DNA from: an uncultured Flavobacteriaceae bacterium
GTDB lineage: Bacteria; Bacteroidota; Bacteroidia; Flavobacteriales; Flavobacteriaceae
Direction: 5' to 3'
DNA length: 64,000 bases
Assembly: GCA_943788165.1 (NCBI GenBank)
Contig: CALSPF010000003.1
Span: 248,001 to 312,000 of the forward strand
The notes below the pieces were generated by a model that saw nothing but the letters and a program-made list of their open reading frames with translations, did no database searches and was not told where the DNA came from. Made by a program: the position numbers and the translations under genes. Numbering within the stretch: the stretch's first letter is position 1; every line of letters begins with the position of its first letter. Shown piece by piece: positions 48,035 through 57,125 of the stretch.

Positions 48035-50488
48035 ATGAAAAAAATCTTTCTTTCGCTGTTCAGTTTATTACTTGTATTAAGCGGCAATGCTCAACTAAAA
48101 TCACCTTCAGATTTCTTAGGCTATGAGCTAGGAACTCAGTTCACCCGCCATCATCAAGTCATTGATTATGTCAATCATGTAGCAGAAAATTCTGATTTTG
48201 TGCAAACAGCTTCCTATGGGAAAACCAATGAAGGAAGAACTTTACAGTTGGTTTACTTATCCTCTCCTGAAAATCTTGCGCAACTAGAAAGCCTACGCAA
48301 AGATCATTTACGATCCATTGGCTATGAGCAAGGAGCAAAAGAAACAACAAAAGAATACAGTATTATTTGGCTGAGTTATAATGTTCACGGGAATGAATCT
48401 ACCAGTACAGAAGCGGCGCTTAAAACTTTGCACACTCTTGTGACAGAAAAGCAAGATTGGTTAAAGAATCTAATCGTGATCATGGATCCCTGTATCAATC
48501 CTGACGGGCGAGATCGTTATGTTAATTGGTACAACCAAGTAAAAAGTACTCCTTTTGATAGCTCACCCCTAGCCAACGAACATTTTGAAGATTGGCCTGG
48601 CGGGAGATACAACCACTATTATTTTGACCTAAACCGTGACTGGGCATGGTTGAGTCAGAAAGAATCGCAACAACGTCTACCCATCTATTTGGCTTGGATG
48701 CCACAAATTCATGTTGATTTCCATGAGCAAGGGGTCGATAGTCCATATTATTTTGCACCAGCAGTAGAACCCTATCATGAGGTAATTACTGATTTCCAAC
48801 GTGATTTTCAGGCTACCATTGCTAAAAATCACAGCCGCTATTTTGACAAAGAAGGCTGGTTGTATTTTACTGATGAAGTTTTTGACCTGCTCTACCCAGG
48901 TTATGGAGACACCTATCCCATGTTTAATGGCGCCATTGGAATGACCTATGAACAAGGAGGAAGCGGACGTGCCGGATTAAGTATTTGTAACAGTGTTGGC
49001 GATTTACTTAGTCTGAAAGACCGGATTGCGCATCATTACACTAGTGGTCTTTCAACGGTTGAAGTAGCGCACAATAATGTCATACGTTTGAACAAAGAAT
49101 TCAGCGCCTATCATGCCGATAATAAAGGAAAATATGCCACCTATGCCCTTGAAGGCCCAACGGATAAAATGGATGCCTTGAAGCGTTTACTCGATGCGCA
49201 TCAAATTCCCTTAAAGCAATTGGCACAAACCACCAACATCAAAGGAATTGACTTTACTACGCAAAAAACCAAAACTAGTTCTTTTGGCACTGAAGCAATT
49301 GTATTAAATGGCAACGGCAAGAAGAGCAGATTGATTCAAGCCTTGTTCGAGCCACAAACCCACTTTTCTGATTCTTTGACGTACGATATCACCTCATGGG
49401 CATTGCCTTATGCATACGGGTTAAAAGCTGTCGCCAGTAACCAAACCGTAAAAACAAAACCCCTTGCAATTTCTTCAGAACAACCCGCAATCGAAAAGAA
49501 TGCATACGCCTATGCTTCAGAACGTAAAAGCATTCAAGATGGTGAGTATTTAGCCGCCTTGATCAAAGCTGGACTTCGTGTTTCCTACAATGAAGTTCCA
49601 CTAACTAACGGTGGAAAGCGATGGGATATGGGGTCCGTATTTGTCTTAAAAACACAAAATAAGCATGTCGCTAATTTGGGAGAAATGGTCGCTAAAATTG
49701 CCAAAGAAACCGGCCAAGAAGTAAGTTCACTCAGTTCTGGATTATCCGATCAGGGTCCAGATCTAGGGTCCAATCAGTTGAACTTTATTGCAAACAAGAC
49801 CATTGGTCTTTTAAAAAGTGATAGTGCGATACCCCAGGGCTATGGCGAAGTATGGCATTTTTTCGAACAACAGCTCAACTACCCCATTGTTCAAATGAGC
49901 GATGAGCGTCTTAATGCACGATTCTTATCCAAGTTAGATGTATTGATAATACCACCTGGATACTATTCAAACCTTTTTGACACTGAAGGGGAAAACGCCT
50001 TGAGTCAATGGGTAAAAGCTGGCGGAAGAGTAATTGCACTAGGTAGTGCACTAAACGCTTTCACCAAAAATAATCTATTTAGCTTGGAACTCAAAAAAGG
50101 CACCGATGAGGACGCCGAAGACATTGCATTTGGCGATCAAGAACGCGAAAGCATCCGCTCGGTCATCTACGGAAGTATTTATAAAGCGAATGTAGATTCA
50201 AGCCATCCGCTTGCAGCTGGATATTCTTCCAACTACTTTACACTCAAAACAAGTGCTGCTGCCTATACGATGTTGGAAGACAACGGAACGGCTGCCTATC
50301 TATCAAAAGCTGTACAGCCAGTCGCAGGATTTAGTGGTGACAAGGCAATCGGATTACAAAGTGAATCTTTATTGTTTGGTACAGAACGTGTTGGTAGAGG
50401 GTCTGTTGTTTATTTTGTTGACAACCCACTGTACCGAAGTTTTTGGGAGAATGGGAAATTATGGCTGGTCAATGCCCTTTTCATGTAA
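48035..50488 (+). CDS. Exported M14-family zinc carboxypeptidase
   Basis: The 817-residue protein has a signal peptide (1-19, ending SGNAQ) and an N-terminal M14 carboxypeptidase domain (about 40-350). The zinc site is visible: HGNE with H118 and E121, and VDFHEQG with H230. GMTYEQGGSGRAG resembles the catalytic Glu region. The C-terminal half (about 500-817) includes a glutamine-amidotransferase-like region with LDVLIIPPGYYSNLF and WVKAGGRVIALGS. This architecture is familiar from large flavobacterial M14 enzymes, which act outside the cytoplasm. The LVIVD lipoprotein gene follows after 45 bases. Confidence 0.87.
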   Translation: MKKIFLSLFSLLLVLSGNAQLKSPSDFLGYELGTQFTRHHQVIDYVNHVAENSDFVQTASYGKTNEGRTLQLVYLSSPENLAQLESLRKDHLRSIGYEQGAKETTKEYSIIWLSYNVHGNESTSTEAALKTLHTLVTEKQDWLKNLIVIMDPCINPDGRDRYVNWYNQVKSTPFDSSPLANEHFEDWPGGRYNHYYFDLNRDWAWLSQKESQQRLPIYLAWMPQIHVDFHEQGVDSPYYFAPAVEPYHEVITDFQRDFQATIAKNHSRYFDKEGWLYFTDEVFDLLYPGYGDTYPMFNGAIGMTYEQGGSGRAGLSICNSVGDLLSLKDRIAHHYTSGLSTVEVAHNNVIRLNKEFSAYHADNKGKYATYALEGPTDKMDALKRLLDAHQIPLKQLAQTTNIKGIDFTTQKTKTSSFGTEAIVLNGNGKKSRLIQALFEPQTHFSDSLTYDITSWALPYAYGLKAVASNQTVKTKPLAISSEQPAIEKNAYAYASERKSIQDGEYLAALIKAGLRVSYNEVPLTNGGKRWDMGSVFVLKTQNKHVANLGEMVAKIAKETGQEVSSLSSGLSDQGPDLGSNQLNFIANKTIGLLKSDSAIPQGYGEVWHFFEQQLNYPIVQMSDERLNARFLSKLDVLIIPPGYYSNLFDTEGENALSQWVKAGGRVIALGSALNAFTKNNLFSLELKKGTDEDAEDIAFGDQERESIRSVIYGSIYKANVDSSHPLAAGYSSNYFTLKTSAAAYTMLEDNGTAAYLSKAVQPVAGFSGDKAIGLQSESLLFGTERVGRGSVVYFVDNPLYRSFWENGKLWLVNALFM

Positions 50489-50533
50489 TCCATGGCATAC
50501 AATTTGTATTGTAAGAAAATTAAACTGTTTAGC

Positions 50534-51856
50534 ATGAAATCATATTCTCTTTCGCTTGTTTATTTGTTCTTATTTAGTCTGCTTTTTTCGGGCTGTAACT
50601 TATTTAAAGATGAAGTTATTAATGACAGTGACTTAGTTGATGTCACTTACTTTGTACCCGTCTACGAAACCACTTCTCAACTTGCGCAAAAAGTGAGCGT
50701 TGCTCCTCCCAAAGACTATGCACAGGCTGGGAAAATTGTCACCTACCAACAGTACATCTTTATCAATAAGCCCCTAGAAGGCATTCATGTGGTAGACAAT
50801 AGCGATCCAGCAAATCCGCTAAACTTGCATTTTATTTCTATCCCAGGATCATTGGACATGAGCATTATCGACAACCATTTGTACAGCGATATGTTTTCTG
50901 CTTTGGTAGTCTTTGATATCAGTACCATTACACAACCCGAATTAATTGAAGAATTCACTGTTGAAGAAGTGTTCTACTACAATCCATATGTGACGCTGGA
51001 AACGACTATCAATACAGTAGACAGTAGAGAATACACCCGCTATGACCCCATAGATAGTAGTTTAGGTATCGTAACGGCATGGCGCAGTGAAATACGGAAA
51101 GAACCTCTCAAAGAAATACAACTCCGTTATCTAGCGCTTGAAAGCACTGATGCGATCAATACTACTGCAGCAGGCGACCAAAGTTTCGGGGAAGTTTCTA
51201 CAGCAGGTTCGATGACCCGTTTTTTGCCAATTGATCGTTATTTATACACCATAAATTCCAATGAACTGGTTCTATTTTCTATTGGAGATAATTACCTTCC
51301 TTCACGTTTTGCACGTTTGGACACCAGCACTCAAGCTGAAACACTTTTCCAACGCAACGAAATACTTTTTGTGGGGTCTACGACGGGTATGCTAATGTAT
51401 GATGTTTCAACGCCAAGCAATCCGGAATACATCAATAGTATTGAACATTTTAGAAGTTGTGATCCTGTAGTAGCAGACGCCAACTATGCTTATGTCACCT
51501 TGCGCGGAGGAACGAATTGCTTTACTGAAACAAACGAATTACAAATCATTGATATCCGTGATCCGCAAAACCTAGAAGTCGTTTCAAGACAAGTACTTTT
51601 TAATCCACATGGCCTAACCATTTACCAAGATCATTTGCTTGTTTGTGATGGCAGTGCAGGGCTAAAAATATTTAATGTTACTGATCGAGAAAACCCAGAA
51701 ATAGTCAACACCGAGGCCATCCCTTTTGCTTATGACATCATCGTGGACTTCCCCTCGGCCATTCTTGTGGGTGAAGGAGTGATTTACCAATACGATTTAA
51801 GTGAACTTCCAGCCATTACCAAAACAGCTGAACTAAAACTAGCTAGGAAGCAATAG
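50534..51856 (+). CDS. LVIVD-repeat lipoprotein
   Basis: A longer frame begins at 50492, but the ATG at 50534 starts directly with a lipoprotein signal (YSLSLVYLFLFSLLFSGC). The 440-residue protein is therefore lipid-anchored. The mature part is a beta-propeller-like series of LVIVD repeats: LVVFDISTITQPELIEEF, MLMYDVSTPSNPEYINSI, LQIIDIRDPQNLEVVSRQ and LKIFNVTDRENPEIVNTE. LVIVD repeats are typical of surface proteins of unknown function. The gene ends inside the rimO gene, with a 14-base overlap tail to tail. Confidence 0.85.
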   Translation: MKSYSLSLVYLFLFSLLFSGCNLFKDEVINDSDLVDVTYFVPVYETTSQLAQKVSVAPPKDYAQAGKIVTYQQYIFINKPLEGIHVVDNSDPANPLNLHFISIPGSLDMSIIDNHLYSDMFSALVVFDISTITQPELIEEFTVEEVFYYNPYVTLETTINTVDSREYTRYDPIDSSLGIVTAWRSEIRKEPLKEIQLRYLALESTDAINTTAAGDQSFGEVSTAGSMTRFLPIDRYLYTINSNELVLFSIGDNYLPSRFARLDTSTQAETLFQRNEILFVGSTTGMLMYDVSTPSNPEYINSIEHFRSCDPVVADANYAYVTLRGGTNCFTETNELQIIDIRDPQNLEVVSRQVLFNPHGLTIYQDHLLVCDGSAGLKIFNVTDRENPEIVNTEAIPFAYDIIVDFPSAILVGEGVIYQYDLSELPAITKTAELKLARKQ

Positions 51857-53150
51857 GCTCGGCATATAAATCGAAATCTGCCGCTTCTGTGATGGTTAGA
51901 TTAACATATTCTCCCTGTTTTAGGTAGAATTTAGTTGCATCAACCAACACCTCATTATCGACATCAGGAGAATCCATTTCTGTTCTTCCCACGAAGTAAT
52001 TTCCTTCTTTACGATCAATAATACAACGGTAAGTTTGGCCCACTTTTGCGTGGTTTAATTCCCATGAAATTTGTGATTGAACCTCCATTATATCGGCAGA
52101 ACGTCGTTGTTTTTCCTCTTCAGGGACATCGTCTTCTAACTGATGTGCATGGGTGTTTTCTTCATGTGAATAGATAAAACAACCTAGACGTTCGAAGCGC
52201 ATTTCTTTGACCCAAGCTTTGAGCTCTTCAAAATCAGCTGCTGTTTCACCGGGATAACCTACGATTAAGCTTGTACGCAGGGTAATTCCTGGAACAGCAG
52301 CACGGAAATCTTCCAACAAAGCTGTTGTTTTTGCTTTTGTCGTTCCTCTTCGCATGGATTTTAAAATCGAATCACTAATGTGCTGTAACGGAATATCTAA
52401 ATAATTACACACCTTGGGTTCTCTTTTCATCACCTCAAGTACATCCATTGGAAAACCAGTTGGAAAAGCATAATGCATTCTGATCCACTCAATTCCTTCC
52501 ACCTTAACCAAGGCTTCGAGTAATTCAGCAAGATTGCGTTTCTTATAAATGTCTAAACCGTAATAGGTAAGGTCTTGTGCTATTAAGATAAGCTCTTTCA
52601 CGCCATCCTTGGCAAGAGACTCAGCTTGTTTTACCAGATTTTCTATGGGAGTAGAACGGTGTTTTCCACGCATTAATGGAATAGCACAAAAAGAACAGGG
52701 ACGATCACAGCCTTCAGAAATTTTAAAGTAAGCATAGTTTTTTGGGGTGGTTGTAATGCGTTCGCCCAACAATTCGTGTTTATAGTCTGCCTCTAAAGCC
52801 TTAAGCAACTGAGGCAATTCACTCGTGCCAAAATATTCATCAACTTGCGGAATCTCTTCTTGAAGGTCTGGTTTGTAGCGCTCGCTCAGGCAACCCGTAA
52901 CAAAAACCTTATCGATTTCTCCAGCTTCTTTGCGTTTGATATTATCCAAAATAGTGTTGACCGACTCCTCTTTGGCATTGTCGATAAATCCACAGGTGTT
53001 GATCACAACAATATTCCCTTCTTTTTCGTGGACAACATCCTTTCCACTGGCTTGGAGTTGACCCATAAGGACTTCCGAATCATAAATGTTTTTTGAACAG
53101 CCAAGGGTTATGACGTTGATCGTATTTTGTTTGGTGCTTTTTGTTCGCAT
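51843..53150 (-). CDS. rimO: Ribosomal protein S12 methylthiotransferase
   Basis: RimO is a radical-SAM enzyme that adds a methylthio group to an Asp of ribosomal protein S12. The 435-residue protein has the N-terminal UPF0004 domain with LGCSKNIYDSE and CGFIDNAKEES (three Cys for the auxiliary cluster). The radical-SAM motif SEGCDRPCSFCAIP and a C-terminal TRAM domain (about 365-435) follow. The ISEGCD/SFCAIP form distinguishes RimO from MiaB. It ends the ftsY-hydrolase-rimO unit and starts 1 base after the hydrolase stop. Confidence 0.94.
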   Translation of the reverse strand: MRTKSTKQNTINVITLGCSKNIYDSEVLMGQLQASGKDVVHEKEGNIVVINTCGFIDNAKEESVNTILDNIKRKEAGEIDKVFVTGCLSERYKPDLQEEIPQVDEYFGTSELPQLLKALEADYKHELLGERITTTPKNYAYFKISEGCDRPCSFCAIPLMRGKHRSTPIENLVKQAESLAKDGVKELILIAQDLTYYGLDIYKKRNLAELLEALVKVEGIEWIRMHYAFPTGFPMDVLEVMKREPKVCNYLDIPLQHISDSILKSMRRGTTKAKTTALLEDFRAAVPGITLRTSLIVGYPGETAADFEELKAWVKEMRFERLGCFIYSHEENTHAHQLEDDVPEEEKQRRSADIMEVQSQISWELNHAKVGQTYRCIIDRKEGNYFVGRTEMDSPDVDNEVLVDATKFYLKQGEYVNLTITEAADFDLYAEPIAS

Positions 53151-53151
53151 A

Positions 53152-54138
53152 TTAGTTTAAAATACGGTTGAGAAATTCGAGTGTTGCTTCTTTTACTTCC
53201 CCATGATTGTCGGTAACCAGTGCAGACCCAATTTCATGAGCGCCTGCATTAGGAAAAGCTTTTTCTTCTTTCAAGTTTGGGGCTGTTCCCAGTTCTTGAA
53301 ACATTTGACGCATTGCAGCTACCGAAACTGTAGGATCTTGTTCAGCTTCATTCTTATAATAAAACCCTGAAAATACAGGCACTGTAATCTTGTTAAAAGT
53401 TGCTGGAATCATTGCAGTTTCTAATAATTTCTGCATTTGCAAAGGAGCTTCTAGTCGATATTTAGTCGTCCAATATTGTTTCTTATCGTCAGATGGGTTT
53501 TGAATCGTATGGTAAAGACTGCCTTCCACCTGTCTAATGATTTGCAGACCCCAAGGTAGAGTAGCCACGAAATCTAAGGGGTGATTGATACGAATATTTG
53601 GCGCATAGAGAACTAAAGCTGCTAGTTCTGGGTGTTCTGCAGCCAATGCAAGTGCAAGTGTACAGCCTGTGGAAGTCCCAATTAGGATGACTTTCTCCCC
53701 TAAAATTTTCCCAACAGCCAGAGCTTCACGGGCGGTATCCAAAGAACCTTCCCCGGTGTATTCGAGTAAATTCTCTTCACCGTCCAAACCGTGTGCCAGT
53801 AAACGTGGCAAATAGATATTTGCACCCAGTGCTGCAGCTACCTGTTCATGCACCGGAGCGCCGTCTTCTGCACTTCCTGAAAAACCGTGCAAGTACACGA
53901 TGGCATATTCAGTTTTTTGCGGTATTGAATCAGCAAAAACTAGTTTAGACTCATTGTCTGCTTTTATTGTGGTAAAGGCCGCTTCCTTTTGGGCAATCCA
54001 TTCTGTCAAACCTTCCAATGGAATGTCAATTTCGGGTAATGGCTTAGTGACCACAGGAGCATCTACCTTTGGCCCCATAAAAAAAGTTAAAACAACTACA
54101 GCAATTGCGCCAACCAATGTTTTTAAAACAGTCTTCAT
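53152..54138 (-). CDS. Exported alpha/beta hydrolase
   Basis: A frame from 54183 would overlap ftsY by 38 bases. The ATG at 54138 gives a clean signal anchor (KTVLKTLVGAIAVVVLTFF) 7 bases after the ftsY stop and is chosen. The 328-residue protein has an alpha/beta-hydrolase fold: YLHGFSGSAEDG (oxyanion region), LIGTSTGCTLALALA with the nucleophilic Ser in G-x-S-x-G, and a C-terminal NAGAHEIGS with the likely catalytic His. Lipase, esterase or thioesterase activity cannot be separated by sequence alone. It lies between ftsY and rimO. Confidence 0.8.
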   Translation of the reverse strand: MKTVLKTLVGAIAVVVLTFFMGPKVDAPVVTKPLPEIDIPLEGLTEWIAQKEAAFTTIKADNESKLVFADSIPQKTEYAIVYLHGFSGSAEDGAPVHEQVAAALGANIYLPRLLAHGLDGEENLLEYTGEGSLDTAREALAVGKILGEKVILIGTSTGCTLALALAAEHPELAALVLYAPNIRINHPLDFVATLPWGLQIIRQVEGSLYHTIQNPSDDKKQYWTTKYRLEAPLQMQKLLETAMIPATFNKITVPVFSGFYYKNEAEQDPTVSVAAMRQMFQELGTAPNLKEEKAFPNAGAHEIGSALVTDNHGEVKEATLEFLNRILN

Positions 54139-54145
54139 AGATAAT

Positions 54146-55096
54146 TTAGTTAAAAAAGGAGTGAACAAAAGCACTACTGTCAAAGATTTTTAGGTCTTCA
54201 ATACCTTCTCCTACGCCAATAAATTTGACAGGAATGTTAAACTGATCTGAAATCCCCATAACAACACCTCCTTTTGCGGTACCGTCTAACTTGGTAATGG
54301 CCAATGCAGAAACTTCGGTTGCAGCAGTAAACTGCTTCGCTTGTTCAAAAGCATTTTGTCCAGTAGAACCATCCAATACGAGAAGTACTTCATGTGGAGC
54401 ATCTGGAACAATTTTGTCCATGACACGCTTGACCTTGGTCAGCTCATTCATCAAATTTACCTTATTGTGCAATCTTCCAGCCGTGTCGATCAAAACAATA
54501 TCTGCATTTTGACTTACTGCAGATTGAATCGTATCAAAGGCTACAGAGGCAGGGTCACTTCCCATTTCTTGACGCACCAAAGCGACGCCAGAACGATCTG
54601 CCCAAACTTGCAATTGGTCAATCGCTCCTGCCCTAAAGGTATCGGCAGCACCTAAAATAACTTTCTTTCCCGCTTGGGTAAATTGATGAGACAATTTCCC
54701 GATGGTAGTCGTTTTCCCAACACCATTCACTCCAACAACCATAATCACATGCGGTTTATTGGAGAAGTTCTGGGAAAAAGAAAAAGCGGTTTCGGTTTCT
54801 TGCGCAGATAATATTGCCTGAATCTCATCTTGTAAAATGACTTTTAATTCTTGCGTTCCTAGATATTTATCTTTAGCGACACGGGCTTCTATAGCATCGA
54901 TAATTTTAAGGGTGGTGGGTACGCCAACATCAGCTGTAATTAGTACTTCTTCAAGATCGTCTAATACTGCAACATCAACTTCTGATCGTCCAGCAATAGC
55001 CGTTCCAAGTTTAGAAAAGAAAGATTTCTTGGTCGCTTCCAAGCCTTTGTTTAGTTGCGGATCTTCTCCAGAAAATAGTTTGCCTAATATGCTCAT
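54146..55096 (-). CDS. ftsY: Signal recognition particle receptor FtsY
   Basis: FtsY is the membrane-associated GTPase that receives SRP-bound ribosomes. The 316-residue protein has the N-domain helices and the G-domain with GVNGVGKTTTIGKLSHQF (G1), DTFRAGAIDQLQ, IDTAGRLHNK (G3), ITKLDGTAKGG (G4) and FIGVGEGIEDL (G5). It lacks the long acidic A-domain of E. coli FtsY, as in most Bacteroidota. A hairpin terminator separates it from the ribosomal protein genes upstream. Confidence 0.96.
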   Translation of the reverse strand: MSILGKLFSGEDPQLNKGLEATKKSFFSKLGTAIAGRSEVDVAVLDDLEEVLITADVGVPTTLKIIDAIEARVAKDKYLGTQELKVILQDEIQAILSAQETETAFSFSQNFSNKPHVIMVVGVNGVGKTTTIGKLSHQFTQAGKKVILGAADTFRAGAIDQLQVWADRSGVALVRQEMGSDPASVAFDTIQSAVSQNADIVLIDTAGRLHNKVNLMNELTKVKRVMDKIVPDAPHEVLLVLDGSTGQNAFEQAKQFTAATEVSALAITKLDGTAKGGVVMGISDQFNIPVKFIGVGEGIEDLKIFDSSAFVHSFFN

Positions 55097-55105
55097 ATTG
55101 TTGTA

Positions 55106-55135
55106 AAAAAAAAGCTACTGTAAAAGTAGCTTTTC
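55106..55135 (-). terminator. Terminator between the DUF4295 gene and ftsY
   Basis: AAAAGCTAC (55110-55118) and GTAGCTTTT (55126-55134) pair across a 7-base loop. On the minus strand the stem runs into a T tract (55110-55104). It would end the rpmB-rpmG-DUF4295 transcript, with some read-through into ftsY possible. Confidence 0.7.
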
Positions 55136-55157
55136 TAAAGTAAAATCTAAAATAGAT

Positions 55158-55310
55158 TTAATGTTTACTCAACCAATCGTTAATTTGATCTGGTCCAGTG
55201 ATGGTTTCAACAAAAGAATATGACTTGGCATCTCCTTTTTTTACCATCTTAATTACTTTGGTTAGACGTTTTGAACCTGTTTGTAAGGTTGCTACTGATT
55301 TCTTTGCCAT
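55158..55310 (-). CDS. DUF4295 small basic protein
   Basis: The 50-residue protein starts MAKKSVATLQTGSKRLTKVI and ends INDWLSKH. It is strongly basic in its N-terminal half, and I recognise it as DUF4295, a family I know from Bacteroidota. It lies 2 bases after the rpmG stop, so it is part of the ribosomal protein unit. A ribosome-linked role is suggested by position and charge only. It ends before a hairpin terminator. Confidence 0.85.
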   Translation of the reverse strand: MAKKSVATLQTGSKRLTKVIKMVKKGDAKSYSFVETITGPDQINDWLSKH

Positions 55311-55312
55311 AA

Positions 55313-55495
55313 CTATTTAATTTCTTTGTGAACAGTCATTTTTTTTAAGATCGCGTTGAATTTTTTAATTTCCAAACGATCTGGAGTGTTCTTTTTATTT
55401 TTGGTTGTAATGTAACGTGACGTACCTGGTCTTCCAGAAGCTTTATGTTCTGTACATTCCAAAATCACCTGAACGCGGTTTCCTCTCTTTGCCAT
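55313..55495 (-). CDS. rpmG: 50S ribosomal protein L33
   Basis: The 60-residue protein begins [20 protein letters not shown] and has the L33 pattern R-Y-x-T-x-K-N with [14 protein letters not shown]. The four zinc-binding Cys of some L33 proteins are absent (a single Cys), so this is a Cys-free type that does not need zinc. It lies 9 bases after rpmB. Confidence 0.95.
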   Translation of the reverse strand: MAKRGNRVQVILECTEHKASGRPGTSRYITTKNKKNTPDRLEIKKFNAILKKMTVHKEIK

Positions 55496-55504
55496 GGTCT
55501 AATA

Positions 55505-55738
55505 TTATAATGCCTCTTGTGCTTTAGCTTCTTTCAAAACAGCTGCAATTCCTTTGCGGTTAATTGTTTTCAAAACAGAAGTAGAAATTTTTAGGGTAAC
55601 CCACTTATCTTCTTCTGGAATGAAGAAACGCTTTTTGATCAAGTTGACCTCGAAACGACGCTTAGTTTTGTTCATCGCTTTGGAAACATTGTTTCCAAAT
55701 TGAGCACGCTTTCCACTAATTTCACAAACTCTAGACAT
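55505..55738 (-). CDS. rpmB: 50S ribosomal protein L28
   Basis: The 77-residue protein has the L28 start MSRVCEISGKRAQFGNNVS with N-K-T-K-R-R-F-E-V-N and the ISTSVLKTINRKGI segment. It is the first gene of rpmB-rpmG-DUF4295. A -7 element (TAAATTTG) lies 34 bases upstream of the ATG. Confidence 0.96.
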   Translation of the reverse strand: MSRVCEISGKRAQFGNNVSKAMNKTKRRFEVNLIKKRFFIPEEDKWVTLKISTSVLKTINRKGIAAVLKEAKAQEAL

Positions 55739-55772
55739 AATCGTTATTTTAACTGTTGTTCTAAACAGGATG

Positions 55773-55780
55773 CAAATTTA
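55773..55780 (-). promoter_or_regulatory. -7 promoter element for the rpmB unit
   Basis: TAAATTTG on the minus strand matches the consensus. The region upstream is A/T-rich, with no clear -33 TTG. Confidence 0.55.
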
Positions 55781-55872
55781 CTTTTTTTTGTTGATTTAAA
55801 AAACACTTTGTTTAAATTATTTGAATAAATAATGGATTCAATCCAAACGGCTGTGAATGCCTGGAAGGGATT

Positions 55873-55898
55873 CTAAAAAAGCTTCAGGACAAGCTTTT
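55873..55898 (-). terminator. Terminator overlapping the end of cinA
   Basis: AAAAGCTT (55877-55884) and AAGCTTTT (55891-55898) pair across a 6-base loop, followed on the minus strand by T's. The left arm lies inside the last codons of cinA and the stop codon falls in the loop region, so transcription ends right at the end of the gene. Confidence 0.65.
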
Positions 55899-57125
55899 AA
55901 ATAGTAATTCAAAAACCTTATTCACAGCCTTTTGTATTACACGCTCACGACTCTTACCAAAACTAAATTCCTCTGCATATACACCGCTTGGCGAAGCAAT
56001 GGCAATACAGACTGTCCCTACCTCAACGGCTTCATCGCCTTTGCTGGGGCCAGCATTTCCTGTGGTAGCAACAGCATGAGTCGAACCATATTTCTGTTTC
56101 GCTCCCATGGCCATGGCTTCTGCCACCTCAACACTAACTACTCCCTTCTGTTCAATTAAACTGGCGGGTACATCCAAAAGATCGACTTTACTTTGGGCGT
56201 GATACACTACTGCCCCTCCTTTAAAATAGCCAGAAGCACCAGGGATTTTAGTTATCCTAGCCGCGATTTCTCCGCCGGTACAACTTTCCGCTAATGCTAA
56301 GGTAAAGCCTTCAGAGATTGACTTTTTTTGAATTTGTTCTTCCACAGATGCTTCTTCCTCAAAGCCCATAAAAATATCTTCAATTTGAGGCAACAAACTG
56401 GCGACCTGTTCCTCTATGCGTGCTGTAATGACGTCAAGATCTGGTCCTTTTCCAGAAAGGCGTAAGCGTACGCGACCAATATTGGGTAAATAAGCTAGCT
56501 TTATGTCAACCGGTAAATTGTTTTCCCAATCCTCTATACGTTCTGCAATGACACTCTCTCCTAAACCGTAAGTCAACACAGTTTTATGAATGATATACGG
56601 ACGGGTATAGTGCTGCTGAAGTGCAGGAATCACCTCATTACTGATAAGGGCTTTCATTTCAAAAGGAACTCCGGGAAGAGATATCACTACCCGATCTTCC
56701 ACTTCAAACAACATTCCAGAGGCAGTACCCATTTTATTTTCCAAGACCTTTGCCTTTGAAGGCAACAAGGCCTGTTTTCTGTTCTCGTCGTTGATGGGTG
56801 TAGGAACATATTTTTTGAACATTACCTCAATACGCTCAAGAACTTCCTCATTTTTCACCAATACATCATCAAAGTAAGTACAGAGGGTATGCTTCGTAAG
56901 ATCATCTTTTGTAGGACCTAATCCTCCTGTCAAAATAATGACTTGTGCACGCTGTTGGGCATCATCTAAACACTTGACAATGGCTTCTTTTTTATCAGAA
57001 ATAGAGGTGATTTGAACTACTTCTATTCCAATTTTATTCAATTCTTTGGCAATAAATACGGCATTGGTATTTACAATTTGGCCGATGAGGATTTCATCGC
57101 CAATACTGACAATTTCTGCTAACAT
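55884..57125 (-). CDS. cinA: CinA-like protein (competence/damage-inducible family)
   Basis: The 413-residue protein has the N-terminal molybdopterin-binding-like (COG1058) domain with SIGDEILIGQIVNTN and ILTGGLGPTKDDLTK. The C-terminal nicotinamide-mononucleotide deamidase domain has ALAESCTGGEIAARIT and VATTGNAGPSKGDE. Such proteins recycle NMN and also have ADP-ribose pyrophosphatase activity. Length is normal. Its start shares one base with the stop of the FAH-family gene (TAATG), so the two are coupled, and a hairpin ends the unit. Confidence 0.94.
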   Translation of the reverse strand: MLAEIVSIGDEILIGQIVNTNAVFIAKELNKIGIEVVQITSISDKKEAIVKCLDDAQQRAQVIILTGGLGPTKDDLTKHTLCTYFDDVLVKNEEVLERIEVMFKKYVPTPINDENRKQALLPSKAKVLENKMGTASGMLFEVEDRVVISLPGVPFEMKALISNEVIPALQQHYTRPYIIHKTVLTYGLGESVIAERIEDWENNLPVDIKLAYLPNIGRVRLRLSGKGPDLDVITARIEEQVASLLPQIEDIFMGFEEEASVEEQIQKKSISEGFTLALAESCTGGEIAARITKIPGASGYFKGGAVVYHAQSKVDLLDVPASLIEQKGVVSVEVAEAMAMGAKQKYGSTHAVATTGNAGPSKGDEAVEVGTVCIAIASPSGVYAEEFSFGKSRERVIQKAVNKVFELLFKSLS

